Shown piece by piece: positions 17,493-25,531 of a stretch of DNA of 64,000 nucleotides. The notes under the pieces are model-generated. The model made no database searches. It was not told the origin of the DNA and saw nothing but the letters and a program-made list of their open reading frames with translations. Both the position numbers and the translations under genes were made by a program. The number at the start of each line of letters is the position of its first letter. Within the stretch, counting starts at the first letter, position 1. This DNA is from Streptosporangium roseum DSM 43021 (GTDB taxonomy: Bacteria; Actinomycetota; Actinomycetes; Streptosporangiales; Streptosporangiaceae). The stretch is from the NCBI RefSeq assembly GCF_000024865.1, contig NC_013595.1:2728001-2792000 (forward strand), given 5' to 3'.

Positions 17493-17729
17493 ATGGAGCA
17501 CACCTACAACGGCATGCCTGCCACGGACCTGGCCGGGGCCAGCTGGCGCAAGAGCCGTCACAGCAATTCACAGGGTAATTGCGTGGAACTCGCTGAGCTG
17601 TCGGACGGCAGCATCGCGGTTCGGAACTCCCGTTTCCCCGACGGTCCGGCCCTGATCTACACCCGCGACGAGATTCGCGCGCTGGTGCTCGGGGTGAAGG
17701 ACGGGGAGTTCGACGGCCTGATGGTGTAA
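17493..17729 (+). CDS. DUF397 domain small protein
   Basis: 78 residues. It shows the DUF397 signature: SWRKSRHSNSQGNCVELAEL, then SIAVRNSRFPDGPALIYTRDEIRAL and a final GEFDGL. The ATG follows immediately after the TAA of the XRE gene, so the two are translated together. DUF397 proteins have no known enzymatic activity; the current view is that they bind and modulate the partner XRE regulator. Confidence 0.92.
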   Translation: MEHTYNGMPATDLAGASWRKSRHSNSQGNCVELAELSDGSIAVRNSRFPDGPALIYTRDEIRALVLGVKDGEFDGLMV

Positions 17730-17857
17730 CACTGTTTTTACATCCGGCTCACCTCTTAACTTCGGTGCGTCGGTGATGTAACGCAACGAGTAGGCGGATC
17801 GGGCAGATTCTGAGTTCCCGGAGTGACATTGGGGCAGAGGAATTGGGGGCCCAGACC

Positions 17858-18127
17858 ATGCTTGACCAGATGACCTTGTATCCCGTGGCCGACGACGTGC
17901 TGTTCGCGCCCGGCGGTCGTGTCGTGATCCGCACCTATGGCGTCGCCTCGGCGGCCATGGATCAGGGGGAGGTCACCTCGGTTTCCTATCGGACATGGGT
18001 CACAGGGGTCCGCGACCAGCCTCGTTACTGGCGTTGGGGGCATTTCGAAGACGCCTGCCACGGCCATCGCAAGGTACTGGAATGGCTCACCGGACGGGGC
18101 CCGCAACCGCACGCCGCGGCCGCCTGA
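17858..18127 (+). CDS. Small hypothetical protein
   Basis: 89 residues from ATG 17858 (a TTG at 17843 after AGAGGAA would add five). I do not recognise the family. It has a mix of aromatic and charged residues (SYRTWVTGVRDQPRYWRWGHFEDACHGHRKVLEWL), good codon bias and no membrane segment, so it is likely a real cytoplasmic protein. It lies 128 bases after the DUF397 gene on the same strand and may belong to that regulatory cluster. Confidence 0.55.
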   Translation: MLDQMTLYPVADDVLFAPGGRVVIRTYGVASAAMDQGEVTSVSYRTWVTGVRDQPRYWRWGHFEDACHGHRKVLEWLTGRGPQPHAAAA

Positions 18128-18500
18128 CGGTATGGGAAGGACGTGGTAGCCGTCGACCTGGGGATCGACGTTCACGGCGGCGAAGGCTGAGGCCACCGGG
18201 CCGCCATCGGGGCCGGGCACGGTTGGCGACCGTGCCCGGCCCTCCGCACGACGGCGCGCCGCCGGAGTGGCGCGACGCCGCGAGGACGATGCGGTGCCGC
18301 GACGGTGCGATGCCGGCGCGACGCCGCGACGGTGCGACGCCGCGAGGACGGTGCGGTGCCGCGACGGTGCGATGACCGGATGATGCGAGGACGGGTCGGC
18401 GCGACGGCGCGACGGCGGGGCGGCCGTGCGGCCCGCGTCCCCCCGGCTCCTGTACGGACTCCGGCTTCTGTACGGACTCCGGCTCCTCGACTAGTGTGCC
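18128..18500. repeat. Intergenic direct repeats
   Basis: There is no convincing gene in this stretch. A 41-base unit beginning GCGACGCCGCGAGGACG occurs at 18272-18312 and 18334-18374 (40 of 41 identical, 62-base period), within a region of shorter GCGACGGTGCGATG-type units. From about 18449 to 18489, a 20-base unit TGTACGGACTCCGGCTYC.. is repeated twice with a partial copy before it. These look like replication-slippage repeats; function unknown. Confidence 0.55.
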
Positions 18501-18502
18501 AA

Positions 18503-18518
18503 CCAAGCATTCGCTTGG
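18503..18518. promoter_or_regulatory. Inverted repeat CCAAGC-N4-GCTTGG upstream of the NIPSNAP-like gene
   Basis: A perfect six-base-arm inverted repeat 19 bases before the ATG at 18537. Its half-sites (CCAAGC/GCTTGG) resemble those of the 14-mer at 21003, 21155 and 34402, but the arms are four bases further apart. It may be a weaker or different operator of the same TetR type. Confidence 0.35.
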
Positions 18519-18536
18519 GTTGAGGAGGCGCCTTCC

Positions 18537-19313
18537 ATGCGGCGAGGGATCTACCTGATCGAAGAGGTCGACTTCCGGCCGATGAACTCCCGCAAGCCGC
18601 TGGAGTACCTGACCTGGCTCACGCGCTACAAGAAGGAGGACGAGGCCCTCGACGCCCCCGAACTGACCAGGGGACTGTCGATCCGGTCGCGTGAGATCGA
18701 CCTGGTGGGCGCCTTCTACGCCGTCGGCATCACCGGCCATCCGCAGTTCAAGGCCGTCACCCTCTGGGACTGCCACGGCGGCTGGGACGGCGGCTGGCGG
18801 CAGATGATGAACATCTACGACGGCGTGAACGACAGGCTCTTCCTGTCTGATATCGACGACCTGCGTTTCTCCGCCTTCTCCCGGCCGCTCGGCGCGGTGG
18901 CCGGCAGCCCGGCACTGGCCGACATCACCGCCGAGGGCTACGCGGCGCCCTTCTACCTGTTCGAGAGCGCCCGGGTGCGGCCCGGCGCGGCGCTGGAGTA
19001 TCTCGACGCGGTCCGGCGGGAGCGCGCGCCGGTCCTGGCCGACCACGGCCACCGGCCGATCGGCCTGTACGAGGTGCTGTTCTGCGACAGCGAGGTCGTC
19101 ACGGTCTGGGGCATGTCGCTGGAGGACCATCTGTCGTTGCAGCGGGCCAGGGACGCCGCGCTCGGGCTGGACGACGAGGTGGAGCCGGATCCGCGGCTGC
19201 TCGACTGGAGCAGGCGCTCCCGTGACTTCCTCGACGGTCCGTGGCGGGAGACCCTGCTCGCGCCGTTCCCGGGTTCGCGGCTCTCGCCGGCGCAGGCCCC
19301 GCCCGGCGGGTAA
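18537..19313 (+). CDS. NIPSNAP/dimeric alpha-beta barrel-like protein
   Basis: 258 residues, start ATG 18537 after GAGGAGGCG. The second half (APFYLFESARVRPGAALEYLDAVRRERAPVLADHGHRPIGLYEVLFCDSEVVTVWG) has the strand-helix-strand pattern of NIPSNAP/EthD-type ferredoxin-like barrels. The first half (RGIYLIEEVDFRPMNSRKPLEYLTWLTR) looks like a diverged second copy. Such proteins are often encoded with catabolic or oxygenase genes and may bind or stabilise an intermediate. The upstream inverted repeat and the neighbouring LLM/PhyH/P450 genes suggest the same pathway. The family assignment is tentative. Confidence 0.55.
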   Translation: MRRGIYLIEEVDFRPMNSRKPLEYLTWLTRYKKEDEALDAPELTRGLSIRSREIDLVGAFYAVGITGHPQFKAVTLWDCHGGWDGGWRQMMNIYDGVNDRLFLSDIDDLRFSAFSRPLGAVAGSPALADITAEGYAAPFYLFESARVRPGAALEYLDAVRRERAPVLADHGHRPIGLYEVLFCDSEVVTVWGMSLEDHLSLQRARDAALGLDDEVEPDPRLLDWSRRSRDFLDGPWRETLLAPFPGSRLSPAQAPPGG

Positions 19314-19447
19314 CCGGGAGAGCGGGTGCGGCCGGAGCGCCCGCGGCCGTTTCGGGCGCGGCCCCGGCGGGTGTCCGCGGGAGCGGGAGCGGGCGCGGCC
19401 CGGGGCCTCACCGCCCCGGGGCGGGAGAGCCGGGCCGCGCCGGCGGA

Positions 19448-20029
19448 TCAGACGGGGGCGTTCCAGGTGAGGATGACCGGCTCGTCGCGTTCGTAGCCGA
19501 GCCGGGAGTAGGTGCCGGTGTCCAGGCGGAAGTGGCGGCCGTCCTCCGGGGGCAGGGCGAGCCAGCGGGCGCACAGCACCCGCAGGAAGTGCCCGTGGGC
19601 GACCAGCACCACGTCGCCGTCGGCCGCGCGGGCCCGCGCGATCACCCGGTCGGCGCGGGCGCCGACCTCCCGCGCGCTCTCCCCGGGGTGCTCGGTGTCG
19701 CCGGGGATGACCCCGTCCCGCCACAGGAACCAGCCGGGGCGGGTCTCGCGGATGTCCGGGGTGGTGATGCCCTCGTAGCCGCCGTAGTCCCATTCCCACA
19801 GGTCGGGATCTGTCTCGTAGTCCGTGAGCCCGGCCAGCTCGGCCGTCCGGCGGGCCCGCAGCGCGGGGCTGACCAGGGCCAGGTCGAACGTCCGGCCCTT
19901 GACCAGCGGGGCGAGCGCCCGCGCCTGGTTGTCGCCCTTGTCGGTCAGCGGCAGGTCGGTGCGCCCGGTGTGGCGTCCGTCCCGGCTCCACTCGGTCTCG
20001 CCGTGCCGCAGCAGAATCATCTCGTTCAT
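19448..20029 (-). CDS. Histidine phosphatase family protein (phosphoglycerate mutase-like)
   Basis: 193 residues. The catalytic RHG motif is at the N-terminus (ILLRHGETEWSRDGRHTGRTDLPLT), and the second His is in VLVAHGHFLRVL, as in the branch-1 histidine phosphatases. I start at ATG 20029, preceded by a G-run; an upstream in-frame ATG adds five residues. The size fits small phosphatases acting on sugar phosphates or similar metabolites rather than glycolytic mutase. It follows the LLM gene by 39 bases on the same strand and is probably co-transcribed, hence under the CAAGCGCTTG operator. Confidence 0.88.
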   Translation of the reverse strand: MNEMILLRHGETEWSRDGRHTGRTDLPLTDKGDNQARALAPLVKGRTFDLALVSPALRARRTAELAGLTDYETDPDLWEWDYGGYEGITTPDIRETRPGWFLWRDGVIPGDTEHPGESAREVGARADRVIARARAADGDVVLVAHGHFLRVLCARWLALPPEDGRHFRLDTGTYSRLGYERDEPVILTWNAPV

Positions 20030-20068
20030 GATGCCCCCCATCATGCCGGTACGGCCCGGGGCGGCCGG

Positions 20069-20983
20069 TCAGCGCCCCGCGAGCTCTTCGGCGATCGGGG
20101 TGAAGGCCTCCAGGTCGCGCTCGTGGTGGAGCACGAAGTAGGACAGGTCATGGGTGTCGCGCCAGTAGCGGAGCTTGTCCGTGATGTCCTGCCGGGTGCC
20201 GAGCAGGACCTGGGGGGTCTCGTCCTGGCGGGAGGAGTCCGCGGCGCTCCACGGTTCGTCCGGCCTGCGGACGCCGAGCTGCTGGATGCTCGTGCCGAGC
20301 TCGATCCGGTCGTAGCGGTCGCCGGCGGCCCGCCGTACCACGTCGACCTTGGCGAGGAAGGCCTCCAGGCCGCCGTCCATGCCGTCGGGGCCGGTGCCGT
20401 CGGCCCGCACCCGCATGCCGAGATTGATCACGTCGGCCTCGCGGGCGGCGAGCCCGAGCATGCGGGGGCCGCCGCCTCCGAGCAGCAGCCGGGGGTGGGG
20501 CCGGCGGGCAGGCTTGGGCCACTGCTCCAGGCCGGTGATCCGGTAATGCTCGCCGTGGAAGGTGAACGGGCCGTCCGCCCAGAGCCCCTTGAGGACGGTG
20601 ATCGCCTCGGCGAGCCGGCCCACCCGGGTCCCGGGGGGTTCGAGGGCCAATCCCGCGGAGACGTAGTCGGCGGCCATCCAGCCGGTGCCGAGGCCCAGCT
20701 CCAGGCGACCCTCCGACAGCAGGTCGACGGTCGCCGCCTCCTTGGCCAGCACGGCCGGGTGCCGGTAGTCGTTGGCGAACACCAGGGTGCCGACGTGCAG
20801 GCGGCTGGTCGCGCACGCGGCGGCGGTCATCGCCGCGACCGGCGCGAACCGGGGGCCGACCAGGTGGTCGGGGACGAGCAGCACGTCGAAGCCCGAGCCC
20901 TCCAGGCGGCGTGCCTTGTCGGCCCAGGCCCTGGCCGACTCCGCCTCGCGGACCACGGCGGCGAACCGGAACGGGCGGTCCAT
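20069..20983 (-). CDS. LLM class (F420-dependent type) oxidoreductase
   Basis: 304 residues. It has the luciferase-like TIM-barrel pattern: GFDVLLVPDHLVGPRFAPVAAMTAAACATSRLHVGTLVFANDYRHPAVLAKEAATVDLLSEGRLELGLGTGW. The start MDRPFRFAAVVREAES resembles the MSMEG_2516 subgroup of F420-dependent enzymes, so F420 rather than FMN is likely, though the cofactor cannot be proven here. ATG 20983 follows GAGGGGGTGCCG. The exact 14-mer ACCAAGCGCTTGCT (21003-21016) sits 19 bases upstream, overlapping the expected promoter. It is divergent from the PhyH operon, which has the same site, so the two are probably co-regulated. Confidence 0.88.
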   Translation of the reverse strand: MDRPFRFAAVVREAESARAWADKARRLEGSGFDVLLVPDHLVGPRFAPVAAMTAAACATSRLHVGTLVFANDYRHPAVLAKEAATVDLLSEGRLELGLGTGWMAADYVSAGLALEPPGTRVGRLAEAITVLKGLWADGPFTFHGEHYRITGLEQWPKPARRPHPRLLLGGGGPRMLGLAAREADVINLGMRVRADGTGPDGMDGGLEAFLAKVDVVRRAAGDRYDRIELGTSIQQLGVRRPDEPWSAADSSRQDETPQVLLGTRQDITDKLRYWRDTHDLSYFVLHHERDLEAFTPIAEELAGR

Positions 20984-21002
20984 CGGCACCCCCTCTACTC
21001 TG

Positions 21003-21016
21003 ACCAAGCGCTTGCT
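21003..21016. promoter_or_regulatory. Operator ACCAAGCGCTTGCT (LLM side)
   Basis: Its core CAAGCGCTTG is a perfect palindrome. All 14 bases fit AnCAAGnnCTTGnT, the pattern known for KstR2-type TetR repressors. An identical copy is at 21155-21168 in the same divergent region, and a 13/14 copy is upstream of hyuA. No regulator for it is encoded in the window. Confidence 0.6.
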
Positions 21017-21154
21017 AAAGCCTAGATGCGCCGGGCGGCCAAGGGAACCGCGCGGCGCGGCCGCCGGTCCGCCGGGGGGTGAAGGTCGTCGCGAGGGTGT
21101 CGCGCCGGACAGCTCCCGCCCCGCCTTCGGCGCGGCCCGCCGCCCCCTCTGTAT

Positions 21155-21168
21155 ACCAAGCGCTTGCT
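21155..21168. promoter_or_regulatory. Operator ACCAAGCGCTTGCT (PhyH side)
   Basis: Identical over 14 bases to the site at 21003-21016, here 31 bases upstream of the PhyH dioxygenase ATG. Repression or derepression of the PhyH-PTE-P450 operon is the likely role. Confidence 0.6.
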
Positions 21169-21199
21169 TTATTTCGGCGGGAGGCTCGACACTGGCCCC

Positions 21200-22030
21200 A
21201 TGGCTGACAACACCCCGGTCCGGGACGTGACCGACGGCGAGGCCGCGTTCTTCAAGGACAACGGCTGGGTACGGCTGCCGCGCCTGGTCGGCCCCGATCA
21301 CGTGGCCCTGCTCCGCGAGCGGGCGCTGAGCCGTCTGCGGGACCGCCCGCGCGCCGTCACCTCCAAGGTGGACCAGGCGTTCGGCCAGTCCAGGGACATC
21401 GCCGAGACCGACGGGCACTTCAGGGAGCTGGCCCTCGCCCCCGCCCTCGGCCGGGCCGCCACCCGGCTGCTCCACGGCGTCGCCGGGGTCCGGGTCCAGG
21501 TGACGAACCTGCTGATCAAGGAGCCGGAGCGCGGGAGCCGGGCCGGCGAGGACCCGGACGGGCGTGACCGGACGGGCGGCGGGCACGGGGCCACGGAGTT
21601 CCACCAGGACTTCCCCTGGATGCCGATGGACCGCTCGGCCATGCTCACCGTCTGGCTGGCGCTGGTGGACGTGCCCGCCGACATGGGGTCGCTGCGCTTC
21701 TACGGCGGTTCCCACCGGCACGGCCTCCTCGGCCGGTCCTTCACCCGCGACGGCGACGACCAGCTCAGCCAGCACCCCTGGCTCGGGGAGCTCGACCTCT
21801 CCCCACCGCTGGACCTGGCCGCGGGAGACGCGACCGCGCACCACGCGCTGACGGTCCACGGCGCCGCCGCCAACCGCCGCGACAGCGCCAGGCTGTCGTT
21901 CACCGTCACCTACTTCGACGCGGACGCCCTCTACACCGGCACGCCGTACGGGCAGACGGACGGCCTGGGCCTCACCGTCAACCGGCCCTTCGACCACCCC
22001 AAGTTCCCGGTGGTCCCCTATGAGGGCTGA
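21200..22030 (+). CDS. Phytanoyl-CoA dioxygenase (PhyH) family protein
   Basis: 276 residues. The iron-binding facial triad is visible: HxD in EFHQDFPWMPMD and a distal His in HALTVHGAAANRRDSARLSFTVTYF, whose Arg would bind 2-oxoglutarate. Upstream are the typical FKDNGWVRLPRLVGPDHVALLR and GVRVQVTNLLIKEP. It therefore should be an Fe(II)/2-oxoglutarate-dependent hydroxylase; the substrate is unknown. A charged insert with GEDPDGRDRTGGGHG before the HxD looks like an exposed loop. The gene overlaps the phosphotriesterase-family gene by 11 bases, so the two products probably act in succession. Confidence 0.88.
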   Translation: MADNTPVRDVTDGEAAFFKDNGWVRLPRLVGPDHVALLRERALSRLRDRPRAVTSKVDQAFGQSRDIAETDGHFRELALAPALGRAATRLLHGVAGVRVQVTNLLIKEPERGSRAGEDPDGRDRTGGGHGATEFHQDFPWMPMDRSAMLTVWLALVDVPADMGSLRFYGGSHRHGLLGRSFTRDGDDQLSQHPWLGELDLSPPLDLAAGDATAHHALTVHGAAANRRDSARLSFTVTYFDADALYTGTPYGQTDGLGLTVNRPFDHPKFPVVPYEG

Positions 22031-23021
22031 GCGGCGGGAGCCGTCCGCGGGCACCGAGACGGTCAACGGCCCGGTCGAGGACCTCGGGGCGACGCTGATG
22101 CACGAGCACGTCTTCGGGCTCAGCCCGGAGATCCTGTGGAACTGGCCGGACATCCCCGAGGGCTGGGACCTGGAACGGCGCGCCCGGGAGGCGGCGGACA
22201 AGCTGACCGAGCTCAAACGCCACGGCATCGACTCGATCGTGGACCTCACGGTGATCGGGCTCGGCCGCTACGTGCCCGCCGTGCGGCGGGTGGCGGAGCT
22301 GACCGAGGTCAACATCGTGGTCGCCACCGGCCTCTACACCTACGACGCGCTCCCGCCCTACTTCGGCAACCGGGGGCCGGGCTCGCTGTTCGGCGGGCCC
22401 GACCGGCTGGCCGAGTTCTTCGTCAGGGACATCACCGACGGCATCGGCGACACCGGGGTCAAGGCGGGCATCCTCAAGTGCGCCTCCGACCATCTCGGCA
22501 TGACGGCGGGCTGCGAGCGGGTGTTCCGCGCGGTCGCCGAGGCCCACCGGGCGACCGGTGTGCCGATCTCCACCCACTCCCACAGCGCCTCCGGCGGCGG
22601 CCTGGAGCAGCAGAGGCTGCTGGCCGGGGCCGGGGTGGACCTGACCCGGGTGATCATCGGGCACGCCGGGGACTCCACCGACGTCGCCTACCTGGAGGAG
22701 CTCATCGCAGGCGGCTCCTACCTGGGCATGGACCGGTTCGGCATCGAGACGATCAGCTCCTTCGAGGACCGGGTGGCCGTCGTCGCCAAGCTCGCCGAGC
22801 GCGGTCACGCCGGCCGGATGGTCCTGTCGCACGACTCCTACTGCTTCAACGACCGCTTCGACCACGACGTGGTACGGCGGCGCCACCCCAACTACCACCT
22901 GCTCCACATCTCCCGGGACGTGCTGCCCGAGCTCCGCAGGCGGGGCGTCACCGAGGAGCAGATCCGCCAGATGCTCGTCGGCAACCCCCGCGACATCTTC
23001 GCCCGGCGCGAGCCGTACTGA
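22020..23021 (+). CDS. Phosphotriesterase-family metal-dependent hydrolase
   Basis: 333 residues. All six metal ligands of the PTE family can be seen: HEH in LMHEHVFGL, the carbamylated Lys in GILKCASD, His in STHSH, His in IGHAGD and Asp in LSHDSY. The N-terminal TVNGPVEDLGATLMHEHV is the family start. Members hydrolyse lactones, phosphotriesters or amides; quorum-lactonase and resistance-related types look alike, so the reaction is open. ATG 22020 overlaps the end of the PhyH gene, and the P450 gene follows 63 bases later, making a three-gene operon. Confidence 0.9.
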   Translation: MRAERREPSAGTETVNGPVEDLGATLMHEHVFGLSPEILWNWPDIPEGWDLERRAREAADKLTELKRHGIDSIVDLTVIGLGRYVPAVRRVAELTEVNIVVATGLYTYDALPPYFGNRGPGSLFGGPDRLAEFFVRDITDGIGDTGVKAGILKCASDHLGMTAGCERVFRAVAEAHRATGVPISTHSHSASGGGLEQQRLLAGAGVDLTRVIIGHAGDSTDVAYLEELIAGGSYLGMDRFGIETISSFEDRVAVVAKLAERGHAGRMVLSHDSYCFNDRFDHDVVRRRHPNYHLLHISRDVLPELRRRGVTEEQIRQMLVGNPRDIFARREPY

Positions 23022-23084
23022 CCGTGCCGGCCGTACCGACCGCGACGGCCGCGGCGCCGTACCGACCGTACAGAGAGGCATGTC

Positions 23085-24284
23085 ATGATCACCGCTAGTG
23101 ACTTCGACGTCAGCGCGGCCTGGCACGTCGCCGCGCCGTACGACTTCCTGCGCAGGCTCCGCCATGAGCGGCCGGTGTTCCACAGCGAGCACCTGGGCGC
23201 CTACGTCATCACCCGCCACGAGGACGTGCGCGCCGCCTACGGCGATCCGCGGCGCTTCTCCTCCGAGGGCTCGCTGACCATCTCCCGCAGCCTCGCCGAG
23301 GAGACCAGGCGCGTGCTGGGCGAGCACGGCTCGTTCCTGTCCAGCTTCGTGGCCAACGTCGACCCTCCCGCGCACACCCGGCTGCGCCGCTCGGTGTCGC
23401 GGGCGTTCACCCCGCGCGCGGTCGCCGCGATGGAGGGGCTCTTCAGGGACCTGAACGAGGAGCTGCTCGACAGGGTCGCCCCCCGGGGGGCCGGCGACTT
23501 CGTCGCGGAGCTCGCCCACGTGCCGTCGGTCAAGCTCACCGCCCGGTTCATCGGTGTCCCCGAGGCCGACGAGGCCCTCGTCCAGAAGCACGTGAAGGAC
23601 TGGTTCCAGCTCTTCCTGTCGCCCCAGCCGCCGGACCGCCAGCTCGTGCTCGCCGACAGCTTCCTGGCCTACCTCGACTACGTCGACAAGCTGGTCGCCG
23701 CCCGTGCGGCCGAGCCGCGCGACGACTTCGTCTCGCTGATGACCTCGCTGATCGGCACCGAGCTGTCGCACCGCGAGGTCGTCGAGCTGATCTCCACGAT
23801 CCTGCTCGGCGGCAACGACACCGTGCCCAACCAGCTCGGCAACAGCGTCCTGCGCCTGCTGCGCGAGGAGATCTGGCCGGTCCCGCCCGCGATGATCCAG
23901 AACGCGGTCGAGGAGTGCATGCGCGTCGACGGCGCCAGCCTCGGATCCTTCCGCCACGCCAGGACCGACGTCGAGATGCACGGCGTCACCATCCCCGCCG
24001 GCTCGCTGTGCCTGCTGTCCACCGACTCGGCCGCACACGACGAGACCGTCTTCCCCGAACCCGAACGCTTCCGGATCGACCGCGGCAACGCCGACGCGCA
24101 CATGACGCTGGGCTACGGCATCCACTTCTGCGTAGGCGCCGCGCTGGCCCGCCTGCAGCTCCGCACGGCACTGGAGGTGCTCGGCCGCCGCCTGCCGGGG
24201 CTACGGCAGGCGCCCGGCAGTCCCGTCGCCTACCGCACCTCGATCGTCGGCCGGGGCCTGGCCGCGCTGCACGTGGAGTGGTGA
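23085..24284 (+). CDS. Cytochrome P450
   Basis: 399 residues, typical of soluble bacterial class I P450s. The I-helix oxygen-binding motif reads LLGGNDTVPNQLGN (GGxDT), the K-helix ECMR provides ExxR, and the heme loop is LGYGIHFCVGAALARLQL with the axial Cys; the usual first Phe is replaced by Leu. The start ATG 23085 is preceded by AGAGAGG. No ferredoxin gene is adjacent, so electrons must come from elsewhere. Context (PhyH, PTE-like hydrolase, divergent LLM oxidoreductase) points to oxidative breakdown or tailoring of a small molecule. Confidence 0.93.
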   Translation: MITASDFDVSAAWHVAAPYDFLRRLRHERPVFHSEHLGAYVITRHEDVRAAYGDPRRFSSEGSLTISRSLAEETRRVLGEHGSFLSSFVANVDPPAHTRLRRSVSRAFTPRAVAAMEGLFRDLNEELLDRVAPRGAGDFVAELAHVPSVKLTARFIGVPEADEALVQKHVKDWFQLFLSPQPPDRQLVLADSFLAYLDYVDKLVAARAAEPRDDFVSLMTSLIGTELSHREVVELISTILLGGNDTVPNQLGNSVLRLLREEIWPVPPAMIQNAVEECMRVDGASLGSFRHARTDVEMHGVTIPAGSLCLLSTDSAAHDETVFPEPERFRIDRGNADAHMTLGYGIHFCVGAALARLQLRTALEVLGRRLPGLRQAPGSPVAYRTSIVGRGLAALHVEW

Positions 24285-24319
24285 CGCGCTCCGGCGGCGA
24301 GATCACGCTGGTCACGGGG

Positions 24320-24342
24320 GTCGCGCCGGAGACCGGCGCGAC
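24320..24342 (+). terminator. Hairpin after the P450 operon
   Basis: GTCGCGCCGG-AGA-CCGGCGCGAC: ten-base perfect stem with a three-base loop, 36 bases after the P450 stop. There is no U tract, as is common for actinobacterial terminators. It separates the operon from the next oxidoreductase gene. Confidence 0.6.
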
Positions 24343-24399
24343 CGCCGCGCACCGCCCCGAGCACGGGATCAGGGTGTGGGGGCGTGAGAAGCTGGGGTC

Positions 24400-25254
24400 G
24401 TGACGATATCTGTGGGTTTGGTGGGCGCGGGGCCCTGGGCGGAGATGGTGCACGCGCCGATGCTGGCGGCCGGGCCGGACACGCGCCTGGTGGGCGTGTG
24501 GGCGCGGCGCCCCGAGGCGGCCGCGAGATTCGGCGTCCCGGTCTTCGAGCGCCTCGAGGAGTTGTTCGACAACTGCGAGGCGGTCGCGTTCTCGGTTCCG
24601 CCCGCCGTACAGGCCGAGCTGGGCGTGCTCGCCGCCAAGGCGGGCAAGGCGCTGCTGCTGGAGAAGCCGCTCGCGGCCGACCTGGACGGCGCCCGGCGGC
24701 TGGCCGACGCGGTCGGGGAGGCGGGCGTGGCCTCGCAGATGGTCCTGACCTGGCGCTACTCGGCCGCCACCCGGTCCTTCCTGGCGCGGGTCTCGGCCAT
24801 CGAGCCGTTCGGCGGATACGCGGCCAACATCTCCGGGGCCATGCTCGGCGGCGACTTCGCCACCCCGTGGCGGCTGGAGCGCGGCGCGATCCTCGACGTC
24901 GGCCCGCACATGATCGACATGCTGGACGCCGCGCTCGGCCGCGTCACCGGGGTCCGCGCCCACGGCAACCCGCTGGGCTGGGTCGGCCTGCTGCTGGAGC
25001 ACGAGACCGGCGCGGTGAGCGAGGCCTCGCTGTGCATGAGCGCGCCGGGCGAGACACCGCCCTCCAATGTGGACATCTACGGCCGGCTCGGCCGGGAGTC
25101 CATCAACGGGGAGCAGCTCGGCCCCGACGTGTTCGCCGTCATGCTGTCGGAGTTCGCCGAGACCGTGAGCCGGGGCGGGGGCCACCCCCTCGACGCCGCG
25201 CACGGCCTGCGCCTTCAGGAGATCATCGCCGCCGCGGAGCGGCAGCTCAGCTAG
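24400..25254 (+). CDS. Gfo/Idh/MocA family oxidoreductase
   Basis: 284 residues. The N-terminal Rossmann motif is SVGLVGAGPWAEMVHAPML. The Lys of the catalytic EKP motif is in LLLEKPLAADL, and a DVGPHMIDML segment supplies the usual Asp and His. At 284 residues it is shorter than many members (~330-380) because the C-terminal beta sheet domain is compact. It starts at GTG 24400. It would oxidise or reduce a sugar-like or inositol-like substrate with NAD(P). It lies beyond the hairpin at 24320 and before the cobalamin riboswitch, so it seems to be its own unit. Confidence 0.87.
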   Translation: MTISVGLVGAGPWAEMVHAPMLAAGPDTRLVGVWARRPEAAARFGVPVFERLEELFDNCEAVAFSVPPAVQAELGVLAAKAGKALLLEKPLAADLDGARRLADAVGEAGVASQMVLTWRYSAATRSFLARVSAIEPFGGYAANISGAMLGGDFATPWRLERGAILDVGPHMIDMLDAALGRVTGVRAHGNPLGWVGLLLEHETGAVSEASLCMSAPGETPPSNVDIYGRLGRESINGEQLGPDVFAVMLSEFAETVSRGGGHPLDAAHGLRLQEIIAAAERQLS

Positions 25255-25339
25255 CGCCGCGCGCCGTCCGCGGCCGCGCGTTCACCTCCTCCGGGCGGAT
25301 GGGGCCGGGGGAGCCCTTGACGCCGGAGTGTCCAAGAGG

Positions 25340-25460
25340 ATTGATAACGTTTGTCCGACGCGCAGCGCGCAGCGAAGTCCGGTGCGAGTCCGGCGCTGTC
25401 CCGCAACTGTCATGGTCCCCTCGGGCCGAGCCAGGTCGCCTGCCGCTGCGCCGACGCCGT
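25340..25460 (+). ncRNA. Cobalamin riboswitch
   Basis: The conserved core of the B12 element is present in order: GTCCGGTGCGAGTCCGGCG, CTGTCCCGCAACTGTCAT, then the B12-box GAGCCAGGTCGCCTGCC (25428-25444). Outer limits are approximate. Two small hairpins (25463-25480 and 25485-25499) lie between the aptamer and the btuF ribosome site (AAAGGA), and no strong terminator is seen, so translational control is more likely. It should shut off the downstream uptake operon when cobalamin is plentiful. Confidence 0.92.
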
Positions 25461-25531
25461 CAACCCTCGTGGAAAAGGGTGATCCGTCGTTTTCACGGGT
25501 CTCTCGGTTCCGGTAACTGAAAGGACCTCTC

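Noticed and set aside
24285..24399. Small protein gene after the P450
   Set aside because: The short open frame is just the continuation across a terminator hairpin, with no family match or ribosome site.
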